In this document: positions 26,817 to 39,533 of the stretch, in pieces
Position numbering within the stretch: position 1 is the first letter of the stretch
How the letters are laid out: each line of letters begins with the position of its first letter
Source: Parasponia andersonii
Lineage: Eukaryota; Streptophyta; Magnoliopsida; Rosales; Cannabaceae
Direction: 5' to 3'
DNA: 64,000 nucleotides
Assembly (NCBI GenBank): GCA_002914805.1
Contig: JXTB01000031.1
Location: 582,094 to 646,093 of the forward strand
Notes under the pieces: model-generated
Databases searched by the model: none
Told to the model about the DNA's origin: nothing
The model's input: only the letters and a program-made list of their open reading frames with translations
Translations under genes and position numbers: made by a program

Positions 26817-26821
26817 TTTTA

Positions 26822-28999
26822 GTTTTGTTGAATATATTTGAAGACTATTAATTCCGCCACATTTTTTCAGCATGGCTAAAAGCGAGTAGAGACGACTCTA
26901 TACCCCTATAATTTCCTCTTTATTCTTTCTCTTCAACCTTTTCCCAACTAAACCTTTTGTCCTTAGCTGGCTAGTGGCTACATAATACATGCAATTTCTC
27001 CTATTTATTCGCTTTATTTCCAAAAATGAAAATGAGGTAGTTATACATAAATATTGATGTATTTCATTTGTCATGATTGTGAAAGAGATAAGCATACATC
27101 TGTAATCATTATAAACAGCATATAAACTCATCAAAGATATACATAAAAAGAGGGGCTACAAAGTGGGGTTATTTTTGCTCTGCATGAGGCTACAAAGTGG
27201 GGTTATTTTTGCTCTGCATGAGGCTACAAAGTGGGCAATGAGAGCTGGCTATGGGTCTGGTTCATAAAGTATAGGCTTTTACGTGAAAGACTGGAGCATA
27301 TTACATATATGCATGTATGAAGTGATAGTTTATAGAGAATCCAATGAGGTGGGAGTGGTTACAACTGTGCACGCGTGCATGGCTATGATAATGTAACATT
27401 TTCTTTTTCTCTTTCGTGTTTTGTTTTTGTTATTCCAAGTTTTGGTACAAAGTTATTCATATTGTGGGCCACATGAATCTAGAAGGCTTTGCATTTTGAT
27501 TTTATATTCATATAGGACTGATTGTTTCAAGTAGAATTTGAAATTATATTTCTAGGGTTTATTTGGTTCATTTTATTTTATTTTCTTTGGCCTTTAAAAT
27601 TGTCTCCTTTAGCAGAACAATTTTTAGATACGAGGCCTAGGGGAAAAGATATATTTTACCCGGGTTTCACGAAATTTTGCGAAGTCAAATGTTGTGTTAC
27701 GTGCTGCAATCCTTCTGAAAGCATAATCTGTCTATTATATCCATCCTTGTCCAATGTTCTCAATGTTCAACGAAACTTATTCAGAAATTTCAAAATTTTT
27801 ACAAGACGTTGAACGTTTTTTTCCAGCTAATTATTTGAGGGGGGAAAAAAGCTATAAAATTAACTATTTATTATCAACTTGATCAAAATCTACTTAGGAT
27901 ATACATCTCAGAAAAGCATGAGTTAAATTTCTTTTGGGGACCTAGAGAAAAGCTGTTTAAAGTTTTTCTTGTAAATCAATTATCACAGTTCACAAATCAT
28001 TTCAACTACTTTTTCTTAAAAGCAAATTAAGGAACCATATACGTATAATTCTTGTTGGGAAAAGAATTGATAATATTAAGGCCTACTCATTTATCAATGA
28101 TCTTGTCTGTTCTGGTCATTTATCTATTTCAACTACTACTGTGATAATTACTGTTTTTATTAACGTGCGTTTGAAACTAGCTAAACGTGCTCAATGTACT
28201 AAAGCGACAACAATAGAAAATTATTGTACTAAGTTAAAATATTACTTGATTCCTTCCATGAATTTAAATCTACCCACCATCTGTTGGCCCTGGTATTCTT
28301 CATATTCAAATCAAGAAAAGCTTTAAACTAATCCCATCTGAGGCTGGCACTCACTAAAAGCAGCCAAATATTCCAACAAGTTAATCATGTGCACACATAA
28401 ACAAAGCAAAAGCAAAGACAATATTGTAGAATGTGTACTCATACATTCCTTAGTTTCCTCTCATTTGATTACCTTTCAAATAAAAAAGAAAAGAAGAGAT
28501 ACACGAGATTAATAAATGTAAGGTAAAAGTGAGACTCCAATCCTCAAATCAAGCTGCAAAGAAGCAAAGGTACTAGGAAACTTTTTATAATAATCCCTTA
28601 ATTAGACTTGTGTTTAAAGTTCTTTAAAAAAGTCGTGCTTTAATTAAGAGCAAAATGAATCTGAAAAAAATTAACCAAGAACATGCATGTATGGCTTATA
28701 ATTAACTAAAAAAAAATCGTCTTAAGTTGTTCTTAAAATTAAAAAAGATATATATGTTATTGAAAACAAAATGAGACATTTGTTTGTTGTTTATCATAAA
28801 ACAGCTTGTATTCATTAATTATTAAAAAAAAAAAAGAGAAAAATCCAGAATAACAAATAGAAGTACGAAATAACAAACGTTAAAAAAATTATAATAAAAT
28901 TTACAGCATGCAGCAATGAACAAAACAAAGTATCACTTGCAAATTCATACCATTTTAATCACATTATAATTAATAATAACTTAATTATCATTTTTTTTT
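26822..28999. other. Intergenic DNA with a short tandem repeat
   Basis: No supported gene. A 34-base unit starting GGCTACAAAGTGGGG is repeated about 2.4 times at 27154-27235, the first two copies being nearly identical. Elsewhere AT-rich. The last part should hold the DUF868 gene's 3' UTR. Confidence 0.6.
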
Positions 29000-30031
29000 T
29001 CAATCTTTTCTCCAAGCGTAAAGCAACAAAGAGAAACCACCATTACTACCACTATATGATCTAGTAGACGAAGAACAAGAACTCCTTCCTCCATCACTGC
29101 TCTCCTCCGCCCATTGCAACACACTCGAACACGACGGCGAATTCGACGACGACACCGCCATCGACGCAGAGTTCCCCGCCGGCGACGACAGGCTTTTCCT
29201 CAACAACCTCTTCTCCGGGCCCACCATCTCAGGCCAAACCCCTCCGTCACCAACTTGGAAAACAAACACCCCATGGCCGTTACCGTTAATACCGTTATTA
29301 ACGTTACTGACCCAGTTAAAAACATCCCAGAAGAACTCGACTTCGACCCCTCCAACGTAGATTTTCTCGTTCCCTCTAAATTTCCAGGCCAGTCTTCTAA
29401 CAATAAGGCTGATTTCTCCATCAACTTTGACTTTCAATGTACCCCCACCACACTCTATGCCAATCTCGTGTTTGGACCCCAAAAACACAGCCCGAGACAC
29501 GTAGTTCCGGCGCCCAAACACGTGCTCTCGCCGCGAAAGCAGAGCCGGTAACATGGCCACGTGGCGAGTTGGGACCAGCCCGGATCGCTGCGTCAACTCG
29601 TCGAGGAGGTCGCCGAGGAAGAATTCGAGCTTGGCGTTGCATGCAATGGCGACGTAGAAGCAAGACTCTGGCTCGGCAGAGTTGGTGGCGAACTCTGCTC
29701 TGGTGAAGTCCCAGTAAAGCTTCATCTTTTGGTAATGGTGGTGGGTCAAGTAGATGGATTTGGATCCGGATCGGGTTCTGAATAGGGAGAAGGTCGACGG
29801 TTGGAGAGATAAGGTGATGGAAAATGAGTCAGCGGCGTAGATGGTGAGGGAGTGAGAGAAGAGGGACTTTGACCATGTGAGAGTCATGTAAGTTGGAGAG
29901 TTACAGAGCTGAGTTTGGTATATGCAGGTTACGAGGTTCTGATTAGGCACTTGAGATTGAGATTGAGATTGAGACGTGCTTGAGGGCGAGTTTGGGTGGC
30001 TGAAACATGATGGGATCATGGTGTCCAACAT
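29000..30031 (-). CDS. DUF868 family protein
   Basis: Single-exon gene for 343 residues, a normal length for this plant-specific family of unknown function. The N-terminal third has a Ser/Gln-rich linker and the conserved NLVTCIYQTQL and MTLTWSKSL segments. The middle has KSIYLTHHHYQKMKLYWDFTRAEF and ESCFYVAIACNAKLEFFLGDL. It is followed by SRREHVFGRRNYVSRAVFLG, a run of short beta-strand-like stretches (IGIECGGGTLKVKVDGE, RRLAWKFRGNEKIYVGGVEVEFFWDVFNWV) and a Ser-rich C-terminal tail. These blocks in this order identify DUF868. No signal peptide or membrane segment was seen. The first Met is used because the frame is open from there and the next Met lies only a few residues on. Confidence 0.93.
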   Translation of the reverse strand: MLDTMIPSCFSHPNSPSSTSQSQSQSQVPNQNLVTCIYQTQLCNSPTYMTLTWSKSLFSHSLTIYAADSFSITLSLQPSTFSLFRTRSGSKSIYLTHHHYQKMKLYWDFTRAEFATNSAEPESCFYVAIACNAKLEFFLGDLLDELTQRSGLVPTRHVAMLPALLSRREHVFGRRNYVSRAVFLGSKHEIGIECGGGTLKVKVDGEISLIVRRLAWKFRGNEKIYVGGVEVEFFWDVFNWVSNVNNGINGNGHGVFVFQVGDGGVWPEMVGPEKRLLRKSLSSPAGNSASMAVSSSNSPSCSSVLQWAEESSDGGRSSCSSSTRSYSGSNGGFSLLLYAWRKD

Positions 30032-31043
30032 TGTTAATAAGTGGATTCAATCAAGCCATGCAGCTTTATGGAAAATTTTGACGGATTTGAGTTCAGGGTG
30101 TTTGGATTAACCAAAATTTCTGGCTTTTGAGCTTGTCTACTATGGGAGTTTCATGGTTTTTGAAGTGGGGTTTTAGTATTTGGAGAAGTAGTATGTGGTA
30201 ATGGAGAAAAAGAGGTGGTGCTTTGAATATTGAATAATGATGAGAATTATAAAGGAGCTTCCATCATCACAATCATCAGCGCCAGTGGCTAAAAAGCTTT
30301 ATACATACAGTTCAATCATGTTTGATTCCTCAATTTGCGCCTTTGACAGTGTTTTCTTCATATATATCTATATAATGTATATGTGTCTATCTTTCTCTTT
30401 TTTCTTGGGAGTGAGCTGTGTTGCACTCTGGCTTCTAGGTAGGTCACCATCGCAGGTGACTTTGATTTTGTATGCTTTAAAAAAAATGGATTTTGTAATC
30501 CTTTAATGAGAAAGTTCTTTTTTCTTTTTTTTAATTAATTTTTGGTTTAGTTTTTTGTCTTGCTTTTGCCATCTCAAAAGCAGGATTGGAGATGGGACCT
30601 TGGGAAAAGGAGTGGCCCCACCATATTTGTTTTGTTGCTTATGAACCTAATTGGGTCCAGTCATCAAGACTTGAGAGCTAGGGTTCAAGTATGAGCTCTT
30701 GGGGAATAGTACCACTCTTTGTCATTGTACGGTGAATGTTTGGGTTTTTCATTTTTTTGAGATGTAAATGTTAGGATTTGATTGTAAAAGAAAAAACGAC
30801 AAAGCATGACATGTTACAAGCAGCGTCAGGTATCAAGATGAAACACGATATTATGGAGCATTTTATTTCTTTCAAGTTTCAACAGATCAATTCTTTCGTT
30901 TACTTCTTCTAATACCGACTAAAAAAAAAAAGACAAAACAAAACAAAAACAACAACAATAACTTTTTCCTCATATATTCTCCCAGCCCATTAATGCCTTT
31001 AGGCAAAAATTTCAACAACTAATCATTTTGTTTTTTTGTTTTT
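30032..31043. other. 5' flank of the DUF868 gene, no further gene seen
   Basis: On the minus strand TTTATAAT near 30245-30252 is a possible TATA box, about 215 bases before the ATG. TATATATCTATATAATG at about 30361 is a second AT-rich candidate. The remainder is AT-rich with poly(T) runs and no supported ORF. Confidence 0.4.
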
Positions 31044-31054
31044 TCCTTTCTAAG

Positions 31055-32911
31055 TTTTTTTTTCCGGCGATTATATTAAAAAAGAGAAAGAAAAAGGGAA
31101 AAAAAAAAAAAGATGCCGAGGAGCATAAACCTGACTTCTCGTAACAAAGAAACAGAAATAGAAATAAAATCAGTAAAATCGATAATTAAATTTCAATACA
31201 ATCATCATAAATAAAAGATAAAATAAAAATATAGTGGACCACCACCAAGTGGAACAAACAAAAGAAGGAGTACGAGAAGCTAAAGAATCAACTACACGAT
31301 TATCCTCATGATAGATATGAGTGACCACAAAATCCATATTAGTAATGTACCCTAATGCTCTACCAAGCTCATCTGTAACGGAAAAGAACTTTAAGAGAGC
31401 GGGCTAAAAAAAGAGAAATCACGTAAACAGAATTACTCTCTAACCAGAGATGCTTCTATCTATATTTCTAAGCAAAATAAATCGCATGAACCGCCGCTAC
31501 CAATTCTGCCTCAAAAGCGTAACTAATTCCTAAAAGAATAAAAAAAACATCCGCAAACAAATCCTCTATGAGTCTGAAACACTTTTGAACACCCAAAAGA
31601 ATCCAATGAGCCATAAGCAGAACTATCAGTGTTGACTTTGACCCAAGACAAAGGATGAGGTCTCCAAAGAACTTCAACAATAATTGGCACCTTTCGAGAC
31701 CTATCTTTAACCCAAAGTTCTCGTAAAATTAGGAGATCGATCATAGAGTTAAACATAGAGTCAGAGACTAGAGACTCAGCCTCTATAATAAAACATCACA
31801 TCAAAAAAAAAGCTGAAGATATAGATTTTTTTTATCCTCAAAAATTACCAAATTCCAAAAATGTCACATAATCAAAAAACAGAGACCAAACCAAAAAAGC
31901 TTGAAGTAGCGGGCTAAACGAACAAAGTTGAGCTTTATTCCAAAAATCCCTCACTCTGCCCTCTAGAAAGATTGGAGTACGAAATAAAGAGGATAGAGCC
32001 GACTAAAGTTGTACAATAAAAGGGCAATCAAAGAACAAATATGTCGAGTTTTCTACTGAGAAACGACAAAAATAACAGCAAGACAGAAGTTGAAAACCTC
32101 GCCTCATCAAAGAAGAAGCAGTCGGAAGCTGGTCATGAAGAGTCCTCCAAAGTAAAACCGACCTCGAATGAGAGATAAAGGTAGACCAATTCTGCTTTCC
32201 ACAAAAGCAAATGTCTAGAGAATCAGAAAAAGAAATATAAGTATCAGAGCAGGTAATCTAAAGAACCCATCCAGTACAAAGCATTCGAGCCATCTAAAAT
32301 CACTACTGACTTAATAACATTAGCTATTTCTGAAAAAACGATCAGTAAAAGTTGAAGGAAAAGACCAGCCCGAATCCGTTAAAAAATTCTCAACCAAACT
32401 CTCCAAAAGAGGATCGAGGAATAAAGAAGAAGAAACCAAATTAAACAACGGACAACCCAGCCAATTATCAATCTAAAATTTGACTTTAGAATGTCTATCA
32501 ACTAGCCAACGAGATTCTTCATGAAGATCTTGACACAAAGGTCGAAGCCCAGCCCAAATGGAGGATTTAATCTAATATCTGAAATCCTCATTGCTTCTAA
32601 AGAAACGAGCTAAGAGAAAAGAAAACAAATTAGAATCAACAGTCATCACTCTCCAAGTAAACTTTTTAAAAAGGGCTTTATTGAGCAAGGATAAGTCACG
32701 TAGACCTAAACCACACTCCTCTTTAGGCCAACAACATTTTTTCCATAAGACTTTGACCTACTTCTTTTGGAGAATAGAACCTGACCAAAAAAAATTTCGA
32801 ATTGCTTTTGTCATTTTACTAAGCAAAAAACTAGGCCACCTGTAAATGTAAAAAGAGTGAAAAAGTGAATCATATATCACAGAATTAACCATCCAACAAC
32901 GACATCGGTCC
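31055..32911 (-). mobile_element. 5'-truncated LINE-1 (non-LTR) retrotransposon copy
   Basis: Same family and orientation as the longer LINE at 33813. The 3' end is the poly(T) at 31055-31063 on the plus strand. Only the 3' portion remains: a zinc-finger-like RT tail and an RNase H domain (WVKVNTDSSAYGSLD and AFEAELVAAVHAIYFA in different frames, 31480-31660). Homology to the second copy stops near 32907. TCCTTTCT flanks both ends (31044-31051 and 32912-32919), a plausible target-site duplication. Frameshifts and stops make it inactive. Confidence 0.82.
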
Positions 32912-32919
32912 TCCTTTCT

Positions 32920-33812
32920 CATAAGTTAATTAAGTTGGTACAATGCTTTCATTTTGTGAACAAAAAAATCATATATCTCATAAAAAAAATTTCTTCCATG
33001 GAGTTGGTATATCTTATCTATTATCACGATTTGTGCTCTCCTATAGGTTCATGTATATTATAGACCATGTATCTTATCTATGAAAAATATCACACATTTG
33101 CCATCCTCATTGATTTAGAATATACCTTAAAATATATTCATGATTTGGTTGCTTCTTATTCTAGCAAAATAGCCTTTTAACTACATCTTGCAAATATTAT
33201 TGGTGAATTAGTTTCGTTACCTTATTAAACAATAGTGGTGTTATTTCCGAGAAGCAGGTTTTCTGCTCCTATATGTATGAATCTTTGAAAGAAGATAATT
33301 AACAAATAGTTTTGATAAATTAAATAGGGCACTAGTTTTCTAGAACCAACCTTTCTCGGATTGCAAAATGTTGAGCACATTCCCACAAATCCCAAATTCT
33401 TAGCCACTACTACATTATTTTACACTCGAAGTACTATTATAAGCGAAACCACATTATATGGCATCAAAGTATACATGTACTATTTATAAATTTATATACC
33501 TTTTGATGGTTTCATGAATCCAAAACTCTACCACATCATAAGCCACATAGCTATAATTAAAATTATCCAAATAGCTATAATCATATATATATATATTAAT
33601 TTTAAAAAAATTGGGCCGAGCCGACATGGCGTGCCAAGGGTGATAGGCACAACTTGGCCTTAAAAGGATGGTCAGGTTAGACCATGCCTATCTTAAATAG
33701 GCCGAATTGGGCCTCGGGCCAGCCCATTTGGCCTGGCCATTTTGACAGCTTTAGCTATAATATCATCAGTTAATCCAATTGCAATCTTCAATCTTAAGAT
33801 TTATAATAGCTC
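32920..33812. repeat. Intergenic DNA with a probable hAT-derived fragment
   Basis: AT-rich overall. At 33612-33754 there is a GC-rich block full of GGGCC/GGCC and TGGCC words. Its right edge on the minus strand reads TAAAGCTGTCAAAATGGCC, which resembles the termini of many plant hAT elements. AGCTATAAT occurs just outside the right edge and again at about 33572, compatible with an 8-base duplication. No matching left terminus was found, so it may be a truncated copy. Confidence 0.4.
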
Positions 33813-34219
33813 TTTTTTTTTTTTTGGCAAATCTCGATAGAGTGATGGAAATTATATTAAAAAAGAGAAAGAAAAAGAAGAGACACCAAGTCAAAGGGAG
33901 CATAAACCTAACCTCTCATGACAAAGAAACAGAATGAGAAATAAAATCAGCGAAACTGATAATTAAGTTTCATAATACAATCGTTGTAAACAAAAGATGA
34001 AATAAAAGATAAAGCAGGCCACCACCAAGTGGTACAAACAAAGGAAGGAGTACAAGAAGCTAAAGAATCAGTTACATAATTACCCTCACAATAGATTTGA
34101 GTGATCACAAAATCTATATTAGTAATATACCACAATGCTCTACACCAAGCTGATCTCCAACAGAAAGGAACTTTAAGAGAATGGGCCAAAAGAAAAGAAA
34201 TCATGTAGATTGAATAACT

Positions 34220-37200
34220 CTCTAACCAGATATGCTTCCATCCATATTTCTAAGCAAAATCAATCGTATAAACCATCGCTGCCAATTCTGCCTCAAAAGT
34301 GTAACCAATTCCAAAAGGAATATAAAAACATCTACAAACAAACTCTCTATGAGTCTGAAACACCCCTGAATACCCAGAAAGACCCAGTGTACCATAAGCA
34401 GAACCATCAGTATTGACTTTGACCCAAGATAGAGGAGGAGGTCTCTATATAACTTCAACAATGATTAGTGTCTTTCAAGACCTACCTTTGACCCAAAGTT
34501 CTTGTAAAATTAAGAGATCAATTATAGAGTTAAACATCGAGCTAGAGACCAATGACTCAACCTCTCTAATAAAACACTATAACATAACAAAAACTGAAGA
34601 TAAAGATGGTTTTTCATCTTTAAAAATTGTCGAATTCCAAAGATGCCAAATAATCTAAAAAACAGAGACCAAACCAACTTTCTAGAAAGCTCAAAGTTGT
34701 GGGCTAAACGAATAAAGTTAAGCTCTATCCCAAAAATCCCTCACTTAACCCCCAAGAAGACTGTAGTGCAAAATAAGAAGGATAGGGTTGACCAAAGCAA
34801 CACAGTAAAGGGGCAATCAATGAACAAATATGTTGAGTCTTCTACCGAAAAATGACAAAAACAACAACAAAATAGAAATTGAAAGCCTCCCCTCATCAAA
34901 GAAGATGTAGTAAGAAGCTAGTCATGAAGAGTCCTCCAAAGTAAAACCGACCTCGAATGAGAGATGAAGAAAGACCAAATATGCTTTCCTCAAGAGAAAA
35001 TGATTGGAGAATCAGATAGAAAAACATAAACATCAGAACAGTTAACCCTGTCATATAAAGAACTCATCCAGTACAAAGCATCCAAGCCATCTAAAATCAC
35101 CACTAACTTAATAACATCAGCTATATCCAAAAAACGATCTATAAAAATCGAAGGAAGAGTCCAGCCTAAATTCGCTAAAAATTCTCTAACCAAACTCTCC
35201 AAAGAAAGATCAAAAATAAAGAAGAAAATACTAAATTAAACAACGGGTAACCAAGCCAATTATCAGTCTAAAATTTGACTTTAGAATGTCTGCCAACCAG
35301 TCAATGAGATTCTTCACGAAGATCTTAGCACAAAAGTCGAAGCCCAGCCCAGATGTAGGATTTAATCTGATATCTGAAATCCGTATTGCTCCTAAAGAAA
35401 CAAGCTCGAAGATAAGAAAATAAATCAGAATCAACAATCATCACTCTCTAAGTGAATTTTTTGAGAATGGCTTTATTGAACAAGGATAAATCACAAAGAT
35501 CTAAATCACCCTCCTCTTTAGGCCGACAATATTTTTTCAATGAAACTTGGACTAGCTTCTTTTAGAGAATAAAACCCGTCCAAATAAAATTTTGAATTGC
35601 TTTGTCATTTTACTGAACAAAGAATTAGGCCATCTGTAAATCTGAAAAGAATGACAAAATGAACCATAGATCAACTAACCAAAGCAACTCTGCAAACGAA
35701 AGAGAGAGACAACCCATCTAGCAACGAAATCGAGCTAATAAACTATCCATCTAAGGAAGCAACCACCGCTGACGAGGAGCTCCTGCAAATAGAAGAACCC
35801 CCAAGTAGTGCAACGACTCTCCACCTCGCTTCATATCACAAATAGAAAGCAAATCCCTAATTCTTGCAAGGGAAATTCTCTTACCAAAATAGATATTAGA
35901 CTTCTCCCAATTAACAAATTGACCTGAAAGAGACCTATACAGCTCAAAAGCCGAATAAGCAGCTCTCGGGTTCTTTGATGAAGCTCAACTGAAAATAAGA
36001 ACATCATCTGCATATAAAAAGTAGGTCAAAACACTTTTACCACAGGGTGGAAAGATAGAATCAATAGCTCTTATACTGAAAATATGAGTCGAGTAACCAC
36101 TCAAAAAATGCTCTGCAAGGCAAAAAAAGGATAGGAAGAGATAGGATCACCTTACCTAATCCCACGAGCGCAAGAAAAGTAACCATGAAGGGTTAAAATT
36201 CGGGCAGAACTAAAAATAGTCGAGACCCAAGCAGTGAAGGTAGGCGAAAAATCAAAGGACCTGAAGACCTCTACAATAAAGGACCAACTATTAAAGTCAA
36301 AAGCATTATAAATGTCGATCTTTAAAGCAACATGACTATCGAAAGCCAAATTGCTCAAAGAGTTAAAACACACATAAGCTCCCAAAATATAATCACCCAT
36401 CTGCCTACCTTGCACAAACTCAAACTGATTCGAAGAGATAATTCGAGAACTAATAAGTCCCAGCCTAGTAGCAAGAATCTTAGTGATAACCTTAAAGAAG
36501 AAATTCCCTAAAACAATACGCCGAAATTGCTCAATCTTATTTTCCTCTGTAACATTAGGGATAAAGACTATAAAATTAGAATTAGCACCAGGAAATATCT
36601 TATTGATATGAAAAAAACTCCTACACTACCAAGACAAAATTCAATAGATTAGCAACTGCGAAAAAATCTCCCAGTGTAGCCATCTGGATCAGGCACACTA
36701 AAAGGATCCATATCAAAAATAATGTTTCTAATTTCTTGCTCCAGGCAAAGACTCAACAAGCAAGCATTATCATGTTTGTTAACCAAAGTGGGAACATGCT
36801 CTCGAATAATGGAGAAGTCAGTTAGAGAATGATTCGGGTAAGAAAACAGAGAAGCATAAAAGTCAACGACATAAGCTGCAATACAATCTAGATCAGTCAC
36901 AATCTCGTCATTGATAATCAAAGAAGATAAAGGCTTATTAACTTTACGTCTCTTAAGAGTCGCATGGTAAAAAGATGAGTTACGATCCCCCCTTCTGACC
37001 AACGAATACGACACTTGTCTCTCAGAAAAGAATCATGCAGAGTTAAAACATTATCTAGAGTAGCCAAAGCATCAGCCTTTTCCTGAAAGATCTCCTCAAA
37101 AAAGCCATCGATTTGCAACCTATTCTGAATTTCCGTAACCATATCCATAGCTATAGTAACTCTGGTAGACAAATTACCAAAAACTTCCCAATTCCAAGTA

Positions 37201-38040
37201 TGAAGAAAAGCTTTGAGAAGTTAGAATTTCTGTAAAAGACGAAAGGTGGGGTAGTCTGAAACCTGAGAAAACTAGATACTAGAAATCAAATCGAAGAAAG
37301 AGAGGTCATCTACCCAAACATTCTGAAAACGAAAAGATCATGGACGAGGAGCTCTCGAGTCCCTTCCAAACAAAAGAAAAGGATAATGATCTAAATGCAG
37401 ATGAGGCAAAGTGTTACAAGACAAACTAGACCAGAGATCAATAAACCCATAGGCATATAAAGCTCTGTCTAAACGGAAAAGAACCAGATCTCTCGCTCCT
37501 CTACCTATTCTAGTGTAGAAAGCACCCTTAGTGTCCAATCAATTAGAGTAGCAGCATCCAAAAAACCAGCAAAGTCAAAACAAGAAGCGGAGTATGTAGT
37601 ACCCATTATCTAATGAGAGCCCAGAATAACATTAAAATCTCCCAAAACACACCAAATATGAACGACCATGTCTAAAAAGGAACTCTAAAGCTCCCTCCTT
37701 GAAGAAGAAGAGGAAGCACCATAAACAAAGGAATAACGAACTATTAACATACCCACCATAACCTCAAGAGAGACGTGTTGAGAGTGATTACAAATAACCA
37801 GCGGACTTTGAATTCTAATCGAAACAAAAATCCAAATAGTAAGGGGGGTCCACCTTATTAGTACAAACCAAAGACAAACTAAGTCTTGTCCAAAAATAGT
37901 CTGAAAAAGCATCAAGAGAAGAGAGTGGCTCAACCAAACACACCAAATCCAGTTTATAACAAAGACAAAAGTCTTTAAGAACTAATTAGGTACTCTTATT
38001 AGAAATACCTCTATAGTTCCAATAAATTACCTTCATTTGG
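34220..38040 (-). pseudogene. Broken LINE ORF2 (endonuclease, reverse transcriptase, RNase H)
   Basis: The longest open RT piece (37014-36649) contains RRGDRNSSFYHATLKRRKVNK and the segment leading to DPFSVPDPDGYTGRFF, the typical start of plant LINE RT. The next piece (36415-36152) has LKIDIYNAFDFNSWSF, where the usual D-x-x-K-A-F-D motif reads DIYNAFD. An RNase H domain follows near the 3' end, as in many plant L1 elements. There are many stops and frameshifts between pieces. Confidence 0.82.
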
Positions 38041-38689
38041 AAACAAGTCATTATGTAACCCGAAGGGTAACATTGAAGTTAAAGACCTAGTCCTTTTAGA
38101 TGTTACTTCCGTCTCACTGGAATCATCAAACACCTCCTGAAAAGAGTCATTCATATCATTTTTACTAGAAAAAGCCATATCAACCCTTGCCCCATCTTTC
38201 TTTCTTTAGGTTACATTTAGATCAAAGTCTTCTGCAATCTTAGAACTAGAGAGTTTTCCCAGAGACTCTAGAGAGTGAGTAGAATTCTTAGAACCATCAA
38301 GATTAGCCACCACCCGAGGATTTTGGGAAAGCTTATTAGTCTCACTAACATCATCAATTTCCTAAATCTTCTTCTTTCCTTTTCAATGTCCTGAATCTTC
38401 TTCTTTCTTTTTTTAGGCTAGACCTCATTGTTTTTCCCAAGAATGTTAACCAGAAGTGAAAAAGAATTCTTAGTGGGTATCTCCATTGAATTACTGGCTA
38501 GTTCCTTAATAGGAATAACATTAGATGGAATGATATGAGTAGGAATTTCTGTAGCCTTGGGAGACTTGGTAAAAAGTCTATAAACTTATTTACAAATTCT
38601 AGAACGTCCTTGAGTCATCTTGGAATCATCCTCAATAAAAGCCCTAATCTTATGGTCATGCATACAAGAAGAAGCAACATGACCAATAG

Positions 38690-39533
38690 TTTAACATGTA
38701 GAGCAGAAGTCCGGAAGTCGTTCATACTCCAAAGGGATAAAAAAATAATCGTCACCAACTTCCACCGTTAGAGAATCTGAAATGCGTTGGGATAAGTCAA
38801 TATCAATAAGAATCCTTACAAAATAGCCAAACTCACCCTTAAGTGTCATCTCATCAAATCGTATATGAACACTAACTCCACAGGCCAAATCAGAAAGGAT
38901 TTGACAGTCCCAATAAACCCATGGTAACTCATGAAATTGCACTCAAACTTAAGTATTGGTTGAATTTTGGATATTGGGGTTAAAATTGGGATACCAAGGT
39001 TGAAGACGTAGTATCCCTGGTTTTAAACTTAAAGAATCCAAACCCCACACTTTTAGTTTTTCCTCCTTCGAAGATAAAAGAATGTGAAAAAATCATTTTC
39101 CTAAAGAGATGAGATGCCATGGGGAAGCAAGATGCCATATTGATTGAAGCTTTAGCTTAAGATTAGTAAGTTTCCATGGAGTTTTATCCCTAGATAAGAA
39201 AATACATCTAATAAGCAAAAATTGACACAATTCCATGCATTTTTTCAGAACTTGCTTATTCACTCGCACACAAATATAATTCTCCTTAGTACTTGGCTTA
39301 GATAGCTCTGGAGTAATAATAGAAACAAGAGGCATGATAATCTCAAGGGGAGGTAAGGCTGTGGAAGTATTAATATCACGCTTAACATGTGAGAAAGAAC
39401 TTAAGATCTGAGCATAAAAAGGACTAGCTCCATTACCCTTTCTTTGTCCTGATTCTGGAATTCTAGTACCACGTGCATGGCTACTTGAAAGCAAAGCAAC
39501 CACTGAGTTACCAAAGAGTTTAGCAGCCATCAA
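38690..39533 (-). pseudogene. Broken LINE ORF1 (DUF4283-like, zinc knuckle)
   Basis: A Met-initiated piece of 146 residues (39533-39093) is followed, after frame breaks, by a piece reading VSVHIRFDEMTLKGEFGYFVRILIDIDLS and then LEYERLPDFCSTC (38868-38691). That second part is the usual end of a DUF4283/zf-CCHC_4 plant ORF1, with the cysteine pair starting the knuckle. The gene is not intact. Confidence 0.7.

Larger units (their letters stand above)
17486..26821 (+). mobile_element. Ty3/gypsy LTR retrotransposon, chromovirus, with both LTRs and target duplication
   Basis: Long terminal repeats 17491-19842 and 24570-26816 bracket a gag-protease-RT-RNase H-integrase-chromodomain order, which defines a chromovirus; the very long LTRs recall the Tekay/Del group. 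A perfect 5-base duplication TTTTA flanks the element (17486-17490 and 26817-26821), so it is one complete insertion. The primer-binding site TGATATCAGAGTG at 19851-19863 resembles the complement of the initiator tRNA-Met 3' end. A degenerate purine tract (about 24558-24569) precedes the 3' LTR. All protein domains are broken by stops and deletions. Confidence 0.93.

Noticed and set aside
27522..27812. 96-residue ORF with hydrophobic N-terminus
   Set aside because: No homology recognised and composition like the surrounding AT-rich DNA.
29114..29785. Plus-strand ORFs of 145, 89 and 74 residues
   Set aside because: Antisense shadows of the DUF868 gene.
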